DNA of 43,124 bases, taken from contig JAJZHM010000006.1 in NCBI GenBank assembly GCA_021804485.1, positions 1-43,124 on the forward strand, given 5' to 3'. Each line of letters begins with the position of its first letter. Position 1 is the stretch's first letter. Positions 17,841 through 27,459 of this stretch are shown in pieces. The notes under the pieces were generated by a model, which saw only the letters and a program-made list of their open reading frames with translations, was not told where the DNA came from and ran no database searches. A program made the position numbers and the translations under genes. The DNA is from Pseudomonadota bacterium. Its GTDB lineage: Bacteria; Pseudomonadota; Gammaproteobacteria; Pseudomonadales; Moraxellaceae.

Positions 17841-17880
17841 GCAAAATCGTTTTGCCTTTGACTTAAACTCACCGTATAGT
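17841..17880 (+). promoter_or_regulatory. Predicted promoter of the Fic gene with palindrome over the -35
   Basis: TTGCCT (17852)-N17-TATAGT (17875-17880). GCAAAA-TCG-TTTTGC at 17841-17855. Direct repeats AAATCGCAAAA at 17836 and 17893. Confidence 0.6.
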
Positions 17881-17888
17881 TATTTTCA

Positions 17889-18728
17889 TTGAAAATCGCA
17901 AAAAGTGGTTTGGCCAACATGGAGCTTTTTAACGCACTTGGATTTCACTGGAACAGGACTGCTGTGCCCTCCGTTGTCCCAACCTACTCCATCGAAAGGG
18001 TCGGCTTTCGTTTTCATCGGATGCTGCCCGAGTTCGTTTGGGATGCCAGCGTACTCGAAGGCAACCCATTCACATTCCCGGAGGTCAAGACTCTGCTGGA
18101 TGGCGTAACGATCGGTGGGCGGAAAATTTCCGATCAAGATCAGGCACTAAACCTCGCTGAATGCTCCAAGCATTTGCTTAAACTAGTGAAAGGTGGTCAG
18201 TTCACAATGACAAAGACCACCTTCACGGCGCTTCACAGTATTGTCGCTCGCAATGAAGCGTTGGAATGGGGCGTGTTCCGAGGCGAGGGACAAGAAACAA
18301 ACTACACACCGGATGTTGGTCTTGGAGCGTATGACAGATACACCCCACAACGTACGGAAGCAGGTGCGCCAGAACTTAACCGGATATTTAATGAAGGTTT
18401 GGCCGCGCTGAATGAGTGCCCGCCCTTTGAGAAGGCGACAGCATTTTTCGTGTTCGGCGCATTACAGCTATTTTTCTTCGATGGCAACAAGCGCACCTCA
18501 CGCTTTATGATGAATGGCATTCTAATGTCGAACGGCATTGATGCGATCAGCGTTCCAGCCGCCAAGGCGCAAGCCTTCAACGAGAAGATGGTGCGGTTTT
18601 ATCTCACTCGGGATGCCACTGAAATGATGGCGTTCTTAGTCGATTGTCACCCGGAGGCAGCGCGGATTTATGCCGCGAATCCCGGCATCGCCAATGCTCT
18701 GTCTGAGAATGCTGGCCCCCTTAGTTAA
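17889..18728 (+). CDS. Fic family protein (degenerate catalytic motif)
   Basis: LFFFDGNKRTSRFMMNGILMSNG is the Fic motif; N-terminal DASVLEGNPFTFPEV resembles the (S/T)xxxE(G/N) inhibitory helix. Alternative start ATG 17919. Confidence 0.88.
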   Translation: MKIAKSGLANMELFNALGFHWNRTAVPSVVPTYSIERVGFRFHRMLPEFVWDASVLEGNPFTFPEVKTLLDGVTIGGRKISDQDQALNLAECSKHLLKLVKGGQFTMTKTTFTALHSIVARNEALEWGVFRGEGQETNYTPDVGLGAYDRYTPQRTEAGAPELNRIFNEGLAALNECPPFEKATAFFVFGALQLFFFDGNKRTSRFMMNGILMSNGIDAISVPAAKAQAFNEKMVRFYLTRDATEMMAFLVDCHPEAARIYAANPGIANALSENAGPLS

Positions 18729-18880
18729 AGTGGCCCCTTTAGTCAAAAGAAATTTACATCAAGTTTAAGATGGTCTCTTGCCGCAGCCGATCGGCGCTGC
18801 CACATGTCGCTTGTTCTGCTCCACCAGCTGCTCTAAGACCACCTTACCACGTTTACGAATACCCTCTTTTTCCAAACCAC

Positions 18881-19306
18881 TTAAGCAGCGTCGGCTTCAA
18901 TGACGAAATCGTGGGTGATCTGCACTCCGGCTGCGCCCAGCATGATCGATGCCGAGCAATACTTCTCAGCAGAGAGCCTGACGGCCCGTTCTACCGCAGC
19001 GGGGCTAAGGTCATGGCCAGACACTTTGAACAACAGATGAATACGGGTAAAAACCGCTGGAACACTGTCTGCCCGCTCAGCCTGCAGATCCACTTCACAG
19101 CCAGTAACCCTTTGCCGTGACTTTTTCAGAATGGAAACAACATCAAAGGAACTGCAGGAACCGAGCCCCATCAACAGCAACTCCATCGGACGAGGCCCAA
19201 GGTTGCGCCCGCCATGATCCGGCGGACCATCAACAACAAGGGCATGGCCACTCCCTGAAGTGGCCATGAATGTCACCTGCTCCACCCACTTGACCCGTGC
19301 CTGCAC
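18881..19306 (-). CDS. OsmC family protein
   Basis: DHGGRNLGPRPMELLLMGLGSCSSFDVVSILKKSRQ ... AVRLSAEKYCSASIMLGAAGVQITHDF. Confidence 0.9.
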   Translation of the reverse strand: MQARVKWVEQVTFMATSGSGHALVVDGPPDHGGRNLGPRPMELLLMGLGSCSSFDVVSILKKSRQRVTGCEVDLQAERADSVPAVFTRIHLLFKVSGHDLSPAAVERAVRLSAEKYCSASIMLGAAGVQITHDFVIEADAA

Positions 19307-19411
19307 AAACCACCTCCGAATATAGACTTTAGAGGGATCTTAGCACGTTGGAACGGAAGCTTACAGAACCCTCAATCACAACGCTCTTTACCACACTTCA
19401 TACCACAAGTC

Positions 19412-20596
19412 TTACCAGGCCTCATGCAGGAGTGCAAGCAGATCAGCAACGTCGGCCTCCCTTGGATTGAACAGGATCGAACCATCATTAACGGCCATTT
19501 CAGCAATTTGCTGCAACTGATTCTTTTTGACTTTAGCTGTTTCTGAAAGTGTGCGGGGTAATTTCGATCGCTGATAAATCTGATCCCGCAAGGTGCGGAT
19601 TTGAGCAATGGAGCGATTCGGCCGGGAAGATTCGGGGGTTGCTGCATAGATATCAGAACCTGCCAGCGGCAGCAACAGCGCACCTAGCCGGGGTCCAATC
19701 ATAGGCAGATTGTATTCCAGAACATACGGAAGGAAGAGGTTCATGCACAGACCATGGGGCAAATGGGCAACCGCACCAAGCGAATGACCAAGAGAATGCA
19801 CAAGCCCGACCATAGCATTTGAAAAAGCGATACCGGCCATGGTTGATGCTTCCGCCAGTTGCAAACGTCCCTCTGCATCCTGGGGGTGATCCATGACATG
19901 CAGCAAATTTTCGCTAATCTTGCGCACGGCATTAAAGGCATAAACCTCACTGATCGGATTACTGGCCAGACAGGTATAGGACTCAACGGCGTGGGTCATG
20001 GCATCCATGCCGGTCATGGCCGTCAAGTGAGCCGGCAAGGTGGTGGTCATACGAGGATCAAGAACAGCAGCATTTGGAAGCAGGAAATAGGAAGTAAACG
20101 GAACCTTGACCTGTTTTTCCGTATCGGAAATAACCGCCACCATGGTTACTTCTGAGCCCGTTCCTGAGGTCGTTGGCACAACAAACAGAGGCTTAAGCGG
20201 CTTTTTCAAATTATGGGCGCCAGCAAAGGCATGCAAATCATCCGAACCTTCCGAAACTAGAATATTCACACCTTTGCTGGTATCAATGACGGAACCACCA
20301 CCCACGGCAATCAGTGAATCACAACCCGATGAACGATACAGATCAGCTGCCTTGCGGACAGTATCCATACTACTGTCCGGAGGAACATCTTTGAAGAGCG
20401 CCCCAACTTCGATTCCAGCCCCCTGTAGAGCTTGCTCAACATAGGCCAGCAGACCAGCACCAATCACACCGGCATCGGTAATAATCATGGGACGGCGGGA
20501 CTGCAGAACCCCCAGCTCGAAAGGAATATGCTCAAGAGCCTTATGTCCGGATATGATTTTTACTGGGCAATAGAACTCATAAAATGATGCTGACAT
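19412..20596 (-). CDS. Iron-containing alcohol dehydrogenase
   Basis: GGGSVIDTSKGVNIL, PTTSGTGSEVTMVAVI, MTGMDAMTHAVESY, HSLGHSLGAVAHLPHGLC. Confidence 0.93.
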   Translation of the reverse strand: MSASFYEFYCPVKIISGHKALEHIPFELGVLQSRRPMIITDAGVIGAGLLAYVEQALQGAGIEVGALFKDVPPDSSMDTVRKAADLYRSSGCDSLIAVGGGSVIDTSKGVNILVSEGSDDLHAFAGAHNLKKPLKPLFVVPTTSGTGSEVTMVAVISDTEKQVKVPFTSYFLLPNAAVLDPRMTTTLPAHLTAMTGMDAMTHAVESYTCLASNPISEVYAFNAVRKISENLLHVMDHPQDAEGRLQLAEASTMAGIAFSNAMVGLVHSLGHSLGAVAHLPHGLCMNLFLPYVLEYNLPMIGPRLGALLLPLAGSDIYAATPESSRPNRSIAQIRTLRDQIYQRSKLPRTLSETAKVKKNQLQQIAEMAVNDGSILFNPREADVADLLALLHEAW

Positions 20597-20599
20597 GAA

Positions 20600-21133
20600 T
20601 CAGGCTCCTCGAAGCAGATTGAAAGCGAGTCTTTGATAGATCCGGGCACCTTGGATCAGTTTTTCGCGCACAGTGAGGTCGGGATAGCGCTTAACGGCCC
20701 GTTCTGCAACAAAACGCGGCAAAATAAGGGATTCCATACGATTAAGGCATCGCACCAAACGCAGGGCATAAGAAATATCACCATCCACATACATCCGGTC
20801 ATGGGCAAAAGCCGTTGCCGTACTCTCCTGGAAAGAAAGAACCAGAAAAGCATGAGACATATGCTTGAAGCGGATTCCGACATGAGCCGGGCCCATATGA
20901 TCATGCAATTGTTCCAGTACTCTGCCTGGTCCAACCCGAACCGTAAAACCCGGTCCTTCAGGCAATACCATCATCTGAATCAACGTTCCCGGAGCAAAAG
21001 AATTCAGTTCATTATTCATAACAGCATCAGTCTGACTGGCAGCGACCAGTCCTCGACCAACAACTTCCATCATTATTTGCACATACAGGCGCATGGATGA
21101 CTGCTCCAGCTGCCTGAGCCATGGCTTTTGCAT
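20600..21133 (-). CDS. Hypothetical protein (possibly SCP2-like lipid-binding)
   Basis: 177-aa ORF adjacent to and co-oriented with the Fe-ADH; LVLSFQESTATAFAHDRMYVDGDISYALRLVRCLNR is loosely SCP2-like. Confidence 0.65.
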   Translation of the reverse strand: MQKPWLRQLEQSSMRLYVQIMMEVVGRGLVAASQTDAVMNNELNSFAPGTLIQMMVLPEGPGFTVRVGPGRVLEQLHDHMGPAHVGIRFKHMSHAFLVLSFQESTATAFAHDRMYVDGDISYALRLVRCLNRMESLILPRFVAERAVKRYPDLTVREKLIQGARIYQRLAFNLLRGA

Positions 21134-21237
21134 GCCTTAACCCCCCAGAAGCAAAAAAATGGCAAAATTAGAGTATTTACTCTAATTGATTTGAGCAGGA
21201 AACTCCAGTACCCGCACACATGTTCATGCATTAAATG

Positions 21238-22422
21238 TTAATATAGAACCCCCGAAGACCTGAATTGACTGATTTCTTCAAGAGACCACCCGGCCTGTTG
21301 CAGAACCGCATCACGGTCGATGCCCAATTCAGCACCGGCGCGTTCATAAGAAGCGGGCGTTTTGCTAAAGTGCAACGGAGAGGCAACCTGTGTCAGTATC
21401 TCTCCAGTACCCGGTTGCGGCACCTCGACGATCATCTCTCGATCCCGCAGGGCTGGATGATCCATCGCCTGCCGGGCATCCAGAACCGGCTCAACACAAC
21501 AGTCGAGATTCTGAAGCAGTTCCAGCCAATAGGATCGGGGGTTTTTCAGCAGTTCATCCCGAATCTGTTGTTTCAGCCAGGATACCTGAACAGGATCAGT
21601 AACCGCCAAAAAAGCCAAAAGATCCTTCCGATTAATAACTTCAGCGAAGGAACTGAAAAAATTGGGTTCAAGTGGGGCAACGGCAAGATAAAGGCCATCC
21701 GAGCAGGCGTAGCAATCATAAAACCCTCCCCCGTTCAGAATACCGGTTTCAAGGCCTGGTGCTGCATCTCCTTCCAGAACCGCTGGATTACTGAGGACCT
21801 GCATACTGAACGCCGCATCCGTCATGCTCAGATCGAGATACTGTCCTTCACCACTATATTGTCGGTGTATCACTGCCGCAAGCAAACCCATGACCGCATG
21901 GTAAGCGCCTCCAGCAAGGTCAGCAACCTGCAGGCCATAGGGCATGGGCCCCTGCTCCTTTCGGCCATTGGCATGCAGGGCACCACTTAAGGCCATGAAG
22001 TTCAGATCATGCCCCGCTTTATGGGCATAAGATGAGGTTTGGCCATAGCCGGTAATGGAAACATAAATCAGATCAGGTCGGATCGCTCTGAGTTGTTCAT
22101 AATCAAGCCCCAATCGTTTCATGACGCCAGGGCGAAACTGCTCAATGACAATATCATAGTCGTTCAGGAATCGTTCAATGATGCTGCGGGCTGCAGGGTG
22201 TTTCAGATCCAGAGCCAGGCTTTTCTTGTTGCGGTTGATTGAAGCATGAACCACCGAAATTCCCGCTCGATAGGGTGGCATGACTCGCACCAGATCAGGT
22301 CGGTTTGGTGACTCAATCCGCAGGACATCCGCTCCAAGATCACCAAGAATCATGGTCGCAACCGGCCCCGGTAAAAGGGTACTGAAATCAAGAACCCGAA
22401 GACGACTGAGTGGCCCGGTCAT
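21238..22422 (-). CDS. CaiB/BaiF CoA-transferase family protein
   Basis: LRVLDFSTLLPGPVATMILGDLGADVLRIE ... NRNKKSLALDLKHP ... EQFRPGVMKRLGLDYEQL ... GYGQTSSYAHKAGHDLNF. Confidence 0.95.
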   Translation of the reverse strand: MTGPLSRLRVLDFSTLLPGPVATMILGDLGADVLRIESPNRPDLVRVMPPYRAGISVVHASINRNKKSLALDLKHPAARSIIERFLNDYDIVIEQFRPGVMKRLGLDYEQLRAIRPDLIYVSITGYGQTSSYAHKAGHDLNFMALSGALHANGRKEQGPMPYGLQVADLAGGAYHAVMGLLAAVIHRQYSGEGQYLDLSMTDAAFSMQVLSNPAVLEGDAAPGLETGILNGGGFYDCYACSDGLYLAVAPLEPNFFSSFAEVINRKDLLAFLAVTDPVQVSWLKQQIRDELLKNPRSYWLELLQNLDCCVEPVLDARQAMDHPALRDREMIVEVPQPGTGEILTQVASPLHFSKTPASYERAGAELGIDRDAVLQQAGWSLEEISQFRSSGVLY

Positions 22423-22488
22423 TAGGGTACCTCCATCAAGATTAGGGAAAACAGCTCATGGGTATACCCGAAAAGTGTACTGGGATGA

Positions 22489-24900
22489 TTGACTGAAATG
22501 ACTAAATATTTGGGCATATCTTCCAGTCCATTAAAATTTAGTCAGATTGTCAGACAATTACAGCCTGTAATCTGTTCGAATCTTCTAAAATCGAATTGTT
22601 TGCCTGTCATGGATGAAGATATGTTTCGAATCGGGCTGCTTTTTAAGCATCTGTACTCTTGGCTGAAATGCATGCAGGCACGACTGAATGCATCGCATAA
22701 GTGCAGCGTCGCGACACCCTATTGGCAAACCCTGCACATGACTGATCAGGCCATTTCAGCTATGCGCAGCGATGTGGCCTTACTTAAGGCCCAAGGCCTT
22801 GTTGGTGATCCGACCGAAGAACAATGGTCTATGATTCTGACCGGACACCCTGTCAACCGTGTTCTTGCCGCAGCAGGTTCCGGCAAATCATCAACCCTAC
22901 TGTTAAGACTACTGTTCCTTGTTCGGCATCTCTGCATTGAGCCTGAGCAGATCAGCGTATTTTCGTTTACGGCTGCATCCTGTGAACAGTTGAGATTGAG
23001 CCTCGGCCAGTGGGCTGCAGTACTTGGAATAGGCACAGAGGACATAAAAAAAATCGGTGCCTGCATCACCACCTTTCATGCGCGACTTCGCCAATCAACC
23101 CCTGACGGCCTAGAGCCTTTTGAATGGCTGGGACAATCATCGCGTGGCAGCAACCGGTCTACCAGTGTGGAATCGAACCTTAATGACAGTCAATTACGAT
23201 TAATTAATCAAGCATATATATTCGCATGTGCCCATGACTCCGACTTTACCGCGCAACTCGCTGAGCTTCTTGAACATACGCTGGACGATTCTGCACAGCA
23301 TGGAGGTTGGAATCAGGAATCATCAACACTGAATATTAAACTTGCCGTGCAACGGGATGAGTCGCTACGCCTTAAGATTCGTCAAACCCTCATGCAACGG
23401 GGATTATGGTGCGATGAGCTGGATACTTCGGAGGCAGCGACTTTTACGACCCGTCACTACCGGGTGGGTGCTACAGCGCAACTACCTGATGGCAGACTGG
23501 TATTTGTTGATCAGCTGATTATGCAGCAAAACTGGTTTCCTAAAGAGGACCAGACCCATTATTTCAGCACCCATGAAGGACTAAATGTCCGCATTCAGCT
23601 GATTTCCCAATACTGTTTCAAACCTTATGTTTTTGTGCGAAGCCTTGAGCAATGGCAGCAGATCATCCAGCATGTGCAAATGAACCAGCGCCGCCCCCAG
23701 GCACGCCAGCGCTCAAAGCCCCATACCCCTGATGAAGCGCCCTATTTCACACTATGTCTGGATGGTGAAACAGGTTATGGTACGGTCGCAATGCATGCGT
23801 ATCGCATCGGCAGCTGGATGCTCAGTTTGGGGCTTGACCCTCAGGTACCTTTGCGTACAAACCGACTCAAGCCTGTTGAGGGGGCATTTTTGAAGGTCTT
23901 GCCGGGATTCTGGAAGGCATTCAGAACCACCCTCTCCCACAACCAGCTTTGCCTCTATTCCGATCAGTTCCGTCAAAGCGCCAGCCGCATGCAGCCAGAA
24001 CCTTGGGCACAACATCTGATGATTGATGAATTCCAGGATGTTTCTCCGGAAATCATCAACTGGATCAGTGCACTTCAGAAACAGCACCAAAGTCATGGCG
24101 CAAGCCTGATGGTTATTGGCGATGACTGGCAGTCCATTTATGCTTGGCGAGGCTCTTCTCCCCGTATCCTTCTGGAACTGGAACAATATGCCGCTGCGCC
24201 TTGGTCCGAACAACCTGTGCGGACCATTACTCTTTCTGAAAATTTCCGATCTTCACAAGCAATCATTGATGACGCTGATAAAGTAATCCGGCACGTTCAG
24301 ATGCGCTCAGAAAAGGAAGTATTCTCTCGACGCCCCCATGATGACCATCATCCTGGGCTGCAGTTGTGGGATCTTAGTGAACAGGAGGCTCGACAGACGT
24401 TCATTCAGGGCCTGATACAACTGATCGATCATGAATTGCAGACTCTGGATCGTATGCATGGCAAAGATCGCGGAACTTTGCTGTTGATGGCTCGTAAACG
24501 GGATGTTCTCCGCAAGATTTCTGAACAAATGCCGAGGCACTGGCAATCACGTGTCCGACTGCACACCTTACACAGTGCCAAAGGGTTGCAGGCGGAAACT
24601 GCCCTACTTATTGATGACTGTATCGCAGATCATTCCGGAGCCATACGGGAACTGATCTATCAGCACGTTGATGATCGGATGCGCTATGAACAAATGCTTG
24701 TCGATGAGACGCACCGGTTGGCCTATGTCGGTATGACTCGTGCCATGCACCGGCTGATCTGGGTCATGCGTGACAAAAAGACCCACTCCAAGGGTGTGCT
24801 CAGGTACTTTATAGATACCCAGCTTCCTGTACGCACCATCCCAGTGCTCAATAAAACTGCTTTGCATCGCTCATCATTGGCAGAAATGACGCAAGACTGA
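22489..24900 (+). CDS. UvrD/Rep-like superfamily 1 ATP-dependent helicase
   Basis: LAAAGSGKSSTLLLRLL, MIDEFQDVSPEI, VIGDDWQSIYAWRGS, LSENFRSSQAI, LHSAKGLQAETALLID, YVGMTRAMHRL. TTG start in the track; ATG 22609 is a plausible alternative. Confidence 0.9.
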   Translation: MTEMTKYLGISSSPLKFSQIVRQLQPVICSNLLKSNCLPVMDEDMFRIGLLFKHLYSWLKCMQARLNASHKCSVATPYWQTLHMTDQAISAMRSDVALLKAQGLVGDPTEEQWSMILTGHPVNRVLAAAGSGKSSTLLLRLLFLVRHLCIEPEQISVFSFTAASCEQLRLSLGQWAAVLGIGTEDIKKIGACITTFHARLRQSTPDGLEPFEWLGQSSRGSNRSTSVESNLNDSQLRLINQAYIFACAHDSDFTAQLAELLEHTLDDSAQHGGWNQESSTLNIKLAVQRDESLRLKIRQTLMQRGLWCDELDTSEAATFTTRHYRVGATAQLPDGRLVFVDQLIMQQNWFPKEDQTHYFSTHEGLNVRIQLISQYCFKPYVFVRSLEQWQQIIQHVQMNQRRPQARQRSKPHTPDEAPYFTLCLDGETGYGTVAMHAYRIGSWMLSLGLDPQVPLRTNRLKPVEGAFLKVLPGFWKAFRTTLSHNQLCLYSDQFRQSASRMQPEPWAQHLMIDEFQDVSPEIINWISALQKQHQSHGASLMVIGDDWQSIYAWRGSSPRILLELEQYAAAPWSEQPVRTITLSENFRSSQAIIDDADKVIRHVQMRSEKEVFSRRPHDDHHPGLQLWDLSEQEARQTFIQGLIQLIDHELQTLDRMHGKDRGTLLLMARKRDVLRKISEQMPRHWQSRVRLHTLHSAKGLQAETALLIDDCIADHSGAIRELIYQHVDDRMRYEQMLVDETHRLAYVGMTRAMHRLIWVMRDKKTHSKGVLRYFIDTQLPVRTIPVLNKTALHRSSLAEMTQD
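22546..22558. promoter_or_regulatory. Third copy of the ATTGTCNGACAAT palindrome
   Basis: ATTGTCAGACAAT, followed by TTACAG-C-CTGTAA. Confidence 0.4.
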
Positions 24901-25036
24901 ACAGAACGATCATGATCCCGACGTCATTTTTCGGTCACTTAGTGGCGAATTTTTCGATTATCACACAAAAATCATCAAAAAAATCATTAAAACAACACGT
25001 TACAGAAGAAAAATCATTCAATTTCAAGAATTTTGG

Positions 25037-25059
25037 TTATCCACAAATTCTGTGGATAA
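25037..25059. promoter_or_regulatory. Inverted pair of consensus DnaA boxes
   Basis: TTATCCACA-aattc-TGTGGATAA in an AT-rich gap of about 530 bp. Confidence 0.65.
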
Positions 25060-25428
25060 GTCAGTGGAAGACTGGGTGTAATCAATCTGAAACCTAAGGC
25101 CAATGCGCCCTGTCTCGATTTGGTTGTTTTTTAACCAAAAAATAATTTATATATTTATCAGTAAGTTAAAAACCGCAAGAGCATTTTGAGCCGGGATATA
25201 AAAATATTCATTCAATTTTGTGGCCAATCACATAATGGGTATTACTGCAAGAGTTCTATTCTATTTAAATCAACCCACACTTACCTCAAACAAGTGCAAG
25301 AGTCTGCAAAAATCACGCATCCTCTGAGTGTTTTGTTGCTGTGTGTCAATATATTGTCAAGTTGAAAATGCTAGGAACTTCTGCTTAATTGCACTAGAAT
25401 TCAGTAAAACCATGGCGATCATGCCGAT

Positions 25429-26145
25429 GTGAAACGGAACGACTCTTCCATGAAAATTCGGGCACTCATGCAGCGAACAGCACGAACTGGCTTGGGCCGG
25501 CAAACTGCCTTACTGCTGGCTTTGCTCTTGTTCTGTCCCTCTGGAAGACCGGGGAAAATTTATACCTTCAGAGATGATCAGGGTAATTTTCTTTTTACCA
25601 ATATTGTCAATCAGGCCCAGCAACCGCAGGGCTCAGCGTTTCATGATTACCGGCACCTGGAAAGAATCACCTACTACAAGGACAGCAATATCCACAGCTA
25701 TCATGACTGGGGACATAGTGAATCTGCTGTACCCGCCAGTTTTAGCAAAAACCGGCATCGCTGGGACCCGATCATTCGTAGTGTGGCTCAGGAAGAAGGG
25801 GTGGACAGTGGCTTAGTCAAAGCCGTCATGCATACCGAATCCGGATTTAATCCAGTGGCGCGTTCATTGCCGGGCGCTGAAGGATTGATGCAATTAATGC
25901 CTTCAACAGCCCGTTTGTACCATGTGTCCGATCCCTACGACCCTGTTCAGAACATTCGTGCCGGCGCCCGTCATCTGGCTTATCTCATTCACAAATTTGG
26001 TGACATTCATCTGGCATTGGCAGCCTACAATGCCGGAATCAATAATGTTCAGAAATACGGTGGGATACCACCTTTTTCTGAGACTCAGGATTATGTGCGT
26101 CGAGTCCTCAGTCGTTATCATCACCTCTACGCCACGGGCGTTTAA
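25429..26145 (+). CDS. Lytic transglycosylase with N-terminal DUF4124-like domain
   Basis: GKIYTFRDDQGNFLFTNI; SLT core VKAVMHTESGFNPVARSLPGAEGLMQLMPSTARLYHVSDPYDPVQNIRAGARHLAYLIHKFGDIHLALAAYNAG. Confidence 0.93.
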   Translation: MKRNDSSMKIRALMQRTARTGLGRQTALLLALLLFCPSGRPGKIYTFRDDQGNFLFTNIVNQAQQPQGSAFHDYRHLERITYYKDSNIHSYHDWGHSESAVPASFSKNRHRWDPIIRSVAQEEGVDSGLVKAVMHTESGFNPVARSLPGAEGLMQLMPSTARLYHVSDPYDPVQNIRAGARHLAYLIHKFGDIHLALAAYNAGINNVQKYGGIPPFSETQDYVRRVLSRYHHLYATGV

Positions 26146-26255
26146 CCTCTTTATTCGTGAAAATTAATTTATAATCGTCTTTTGGATGATCTTTTTTCCA
26201 CTCCTTGACTACAGTAAAAACGGCAGCATTTGATCCTGATCAAGGAGGACTACTT

Positions 26256-27449
26256 ATGTTTCTACCACGTCGAATACTGAGTTTGTGCGCCATCTTGGGT
26301 TTTGGGCTAAACGGATATGCAGCCGATTTCAGTTTTTCCGGATTTGCCGATATGACGGCTGGGAAAGTACTGAGTGGTTCACTGCGAGGACAAGGTGCCA
26401 GTGGTGAATTTCCCAAAAACTACAACTGCCCTTGTTTTGTTTCCAATTATGAATATGGTGGGGTCTATCAGAACAATGGCTGGAATGCCGCCAACGAAAG
26501 CATGGTTGGCATACAGGCCAACGCTCATATCGATGATCAGTTAAGTGCCGTTGTTCAGCTTGATGCGAGAGGACTGAATGGCTATCAGGCTAGCGTTGAC
26601 TGGGCCTATGTCTCCTACAACCTCAATAACCAGTTTACTGTACAGGCCGGACGCAAACGCCTACCCCTCTACATGTACTCCGATTATGCCTACGTCGGTT
26701 ATGCCTATCCGTGGATCCGCCCGCCCGTTGACCTTTATGGCTGGGAAATCTATTCCTATGATGGCGCCAACCTGCAATACAACAACACCTTTGGAGACTG
26801 GGCGCTGTCCACCAACACTTGGGCAGGCAACAGCAGCCTGCCGAACGCCCCAGGGTTAATGAATATTTATCAGCAAGGAAGTGCCATTGATACTTCCTGG
26901 CGCGACATCATTGGTACCAGCTTTGATCTAAGCAATGACTATATCCATGTTCGAGCGGTGTACATGCAGAACAATTATGTTCAAAGCCTTCCTGTTGCCG
27001 GAGCCGTCAACACCCCCTATGCTGGTGGACGACAACAGGTCTGGGGAATGGCATTTAATGCCGACTACAACAACTGGATTTGGAAAAGCGAGTACAACTA
27101 CGTTCGTCGTCCCACTAACCCCTACAGCAACGGGGCCTATCAGCCCGGTTATGTTGCCCCTTCCTTTTTTACTGGTTTTGGCTACAAATACCAGCAGGTT
27201 ACCCTCATGTACACCTACTCCCAATATTGGGAGCATACCAGTGATCTGACCTATTACTCGTCACCGCAACGCGATAACACCCGTAGCGTTGTGATGCGCT
27301 GGGATTTTCACACCAACGCCGCATTGAAGATGGAATATGATCTTTTCAAGGATCACACCGCCCTGTATTCAAATGGCGTCGTTAGTCAGTTCCCCTATTT
27401 TGCAGGTGATAGCAAAATGCTTGCTGTCGGCCTGGATGTTATCTTTTGA
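26256..27449 (+). CDS. Outer membrane beta-barrel (porin-like) protein
   Basis: Signal peptide MFLPRRILSLCAILGFGLNGYAADFSFSGFADM, aromatic-rich beta pattern, C-terminal ...LAVGLDVIF. Start at 26256 has an aaggagga RBS. Confidence 0.8.
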   Translation: MFLPRRILSLCAILGFGLNGYAADFSFSGFADMTAGKVLSGSLRGQGASGEFPKNYNCPCFVSNYEYGGVYQNNGWNAANESMVGIQANAHIDDQLSAVVQLDARGLNGYQASVDWAYVSYNLNNQFTVQAGRKRLPLYMYSDYAYVGYAYPWIRPPVDLYGWEIYSYDGANLQYNNTFGDWALSTNTWAGNSSLPNAPGLMNIYQQGSAIDTSWRDIIGTSFDLSNDYIHVRAVYMQNNYVQSLPVAGAVNTPYAGGRQQVWGMAFNADYNNWIWKSEYNYVRRPTNPYSNGAYQPGYVAPSFFTGFGYKYQQVTLMYTYSQYWEHTSDLTYYSSPQRDNTRSVVMRWDFHTNAALKMEYDLFKDHTALYSNGVVSQFPYFAGDSKMLAVGLDVIF

Positions 27450-27459
27450 GGATGCCAAC

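Noticed and set aside
17656-17844. 62-aa minus-strand ORF over the candidate ncRNA
   Set aside because: No recognisable motif; the RNA helices and terminator explain the sequence better.
18729-18880. Possible gene tail on the minus strand (IRKRGKVVLEQLVEQNKRHVAAPIGCGKRPS)
   Set aside because: Only about 40 residues with no start and no family I can name; may be a relic but not supportable.
25037-25059. Chromosomal oriC
   Set aside because: Only one pair of DnaA boxes and no dnaA/dnaN/rpmH/gidA neighbours.
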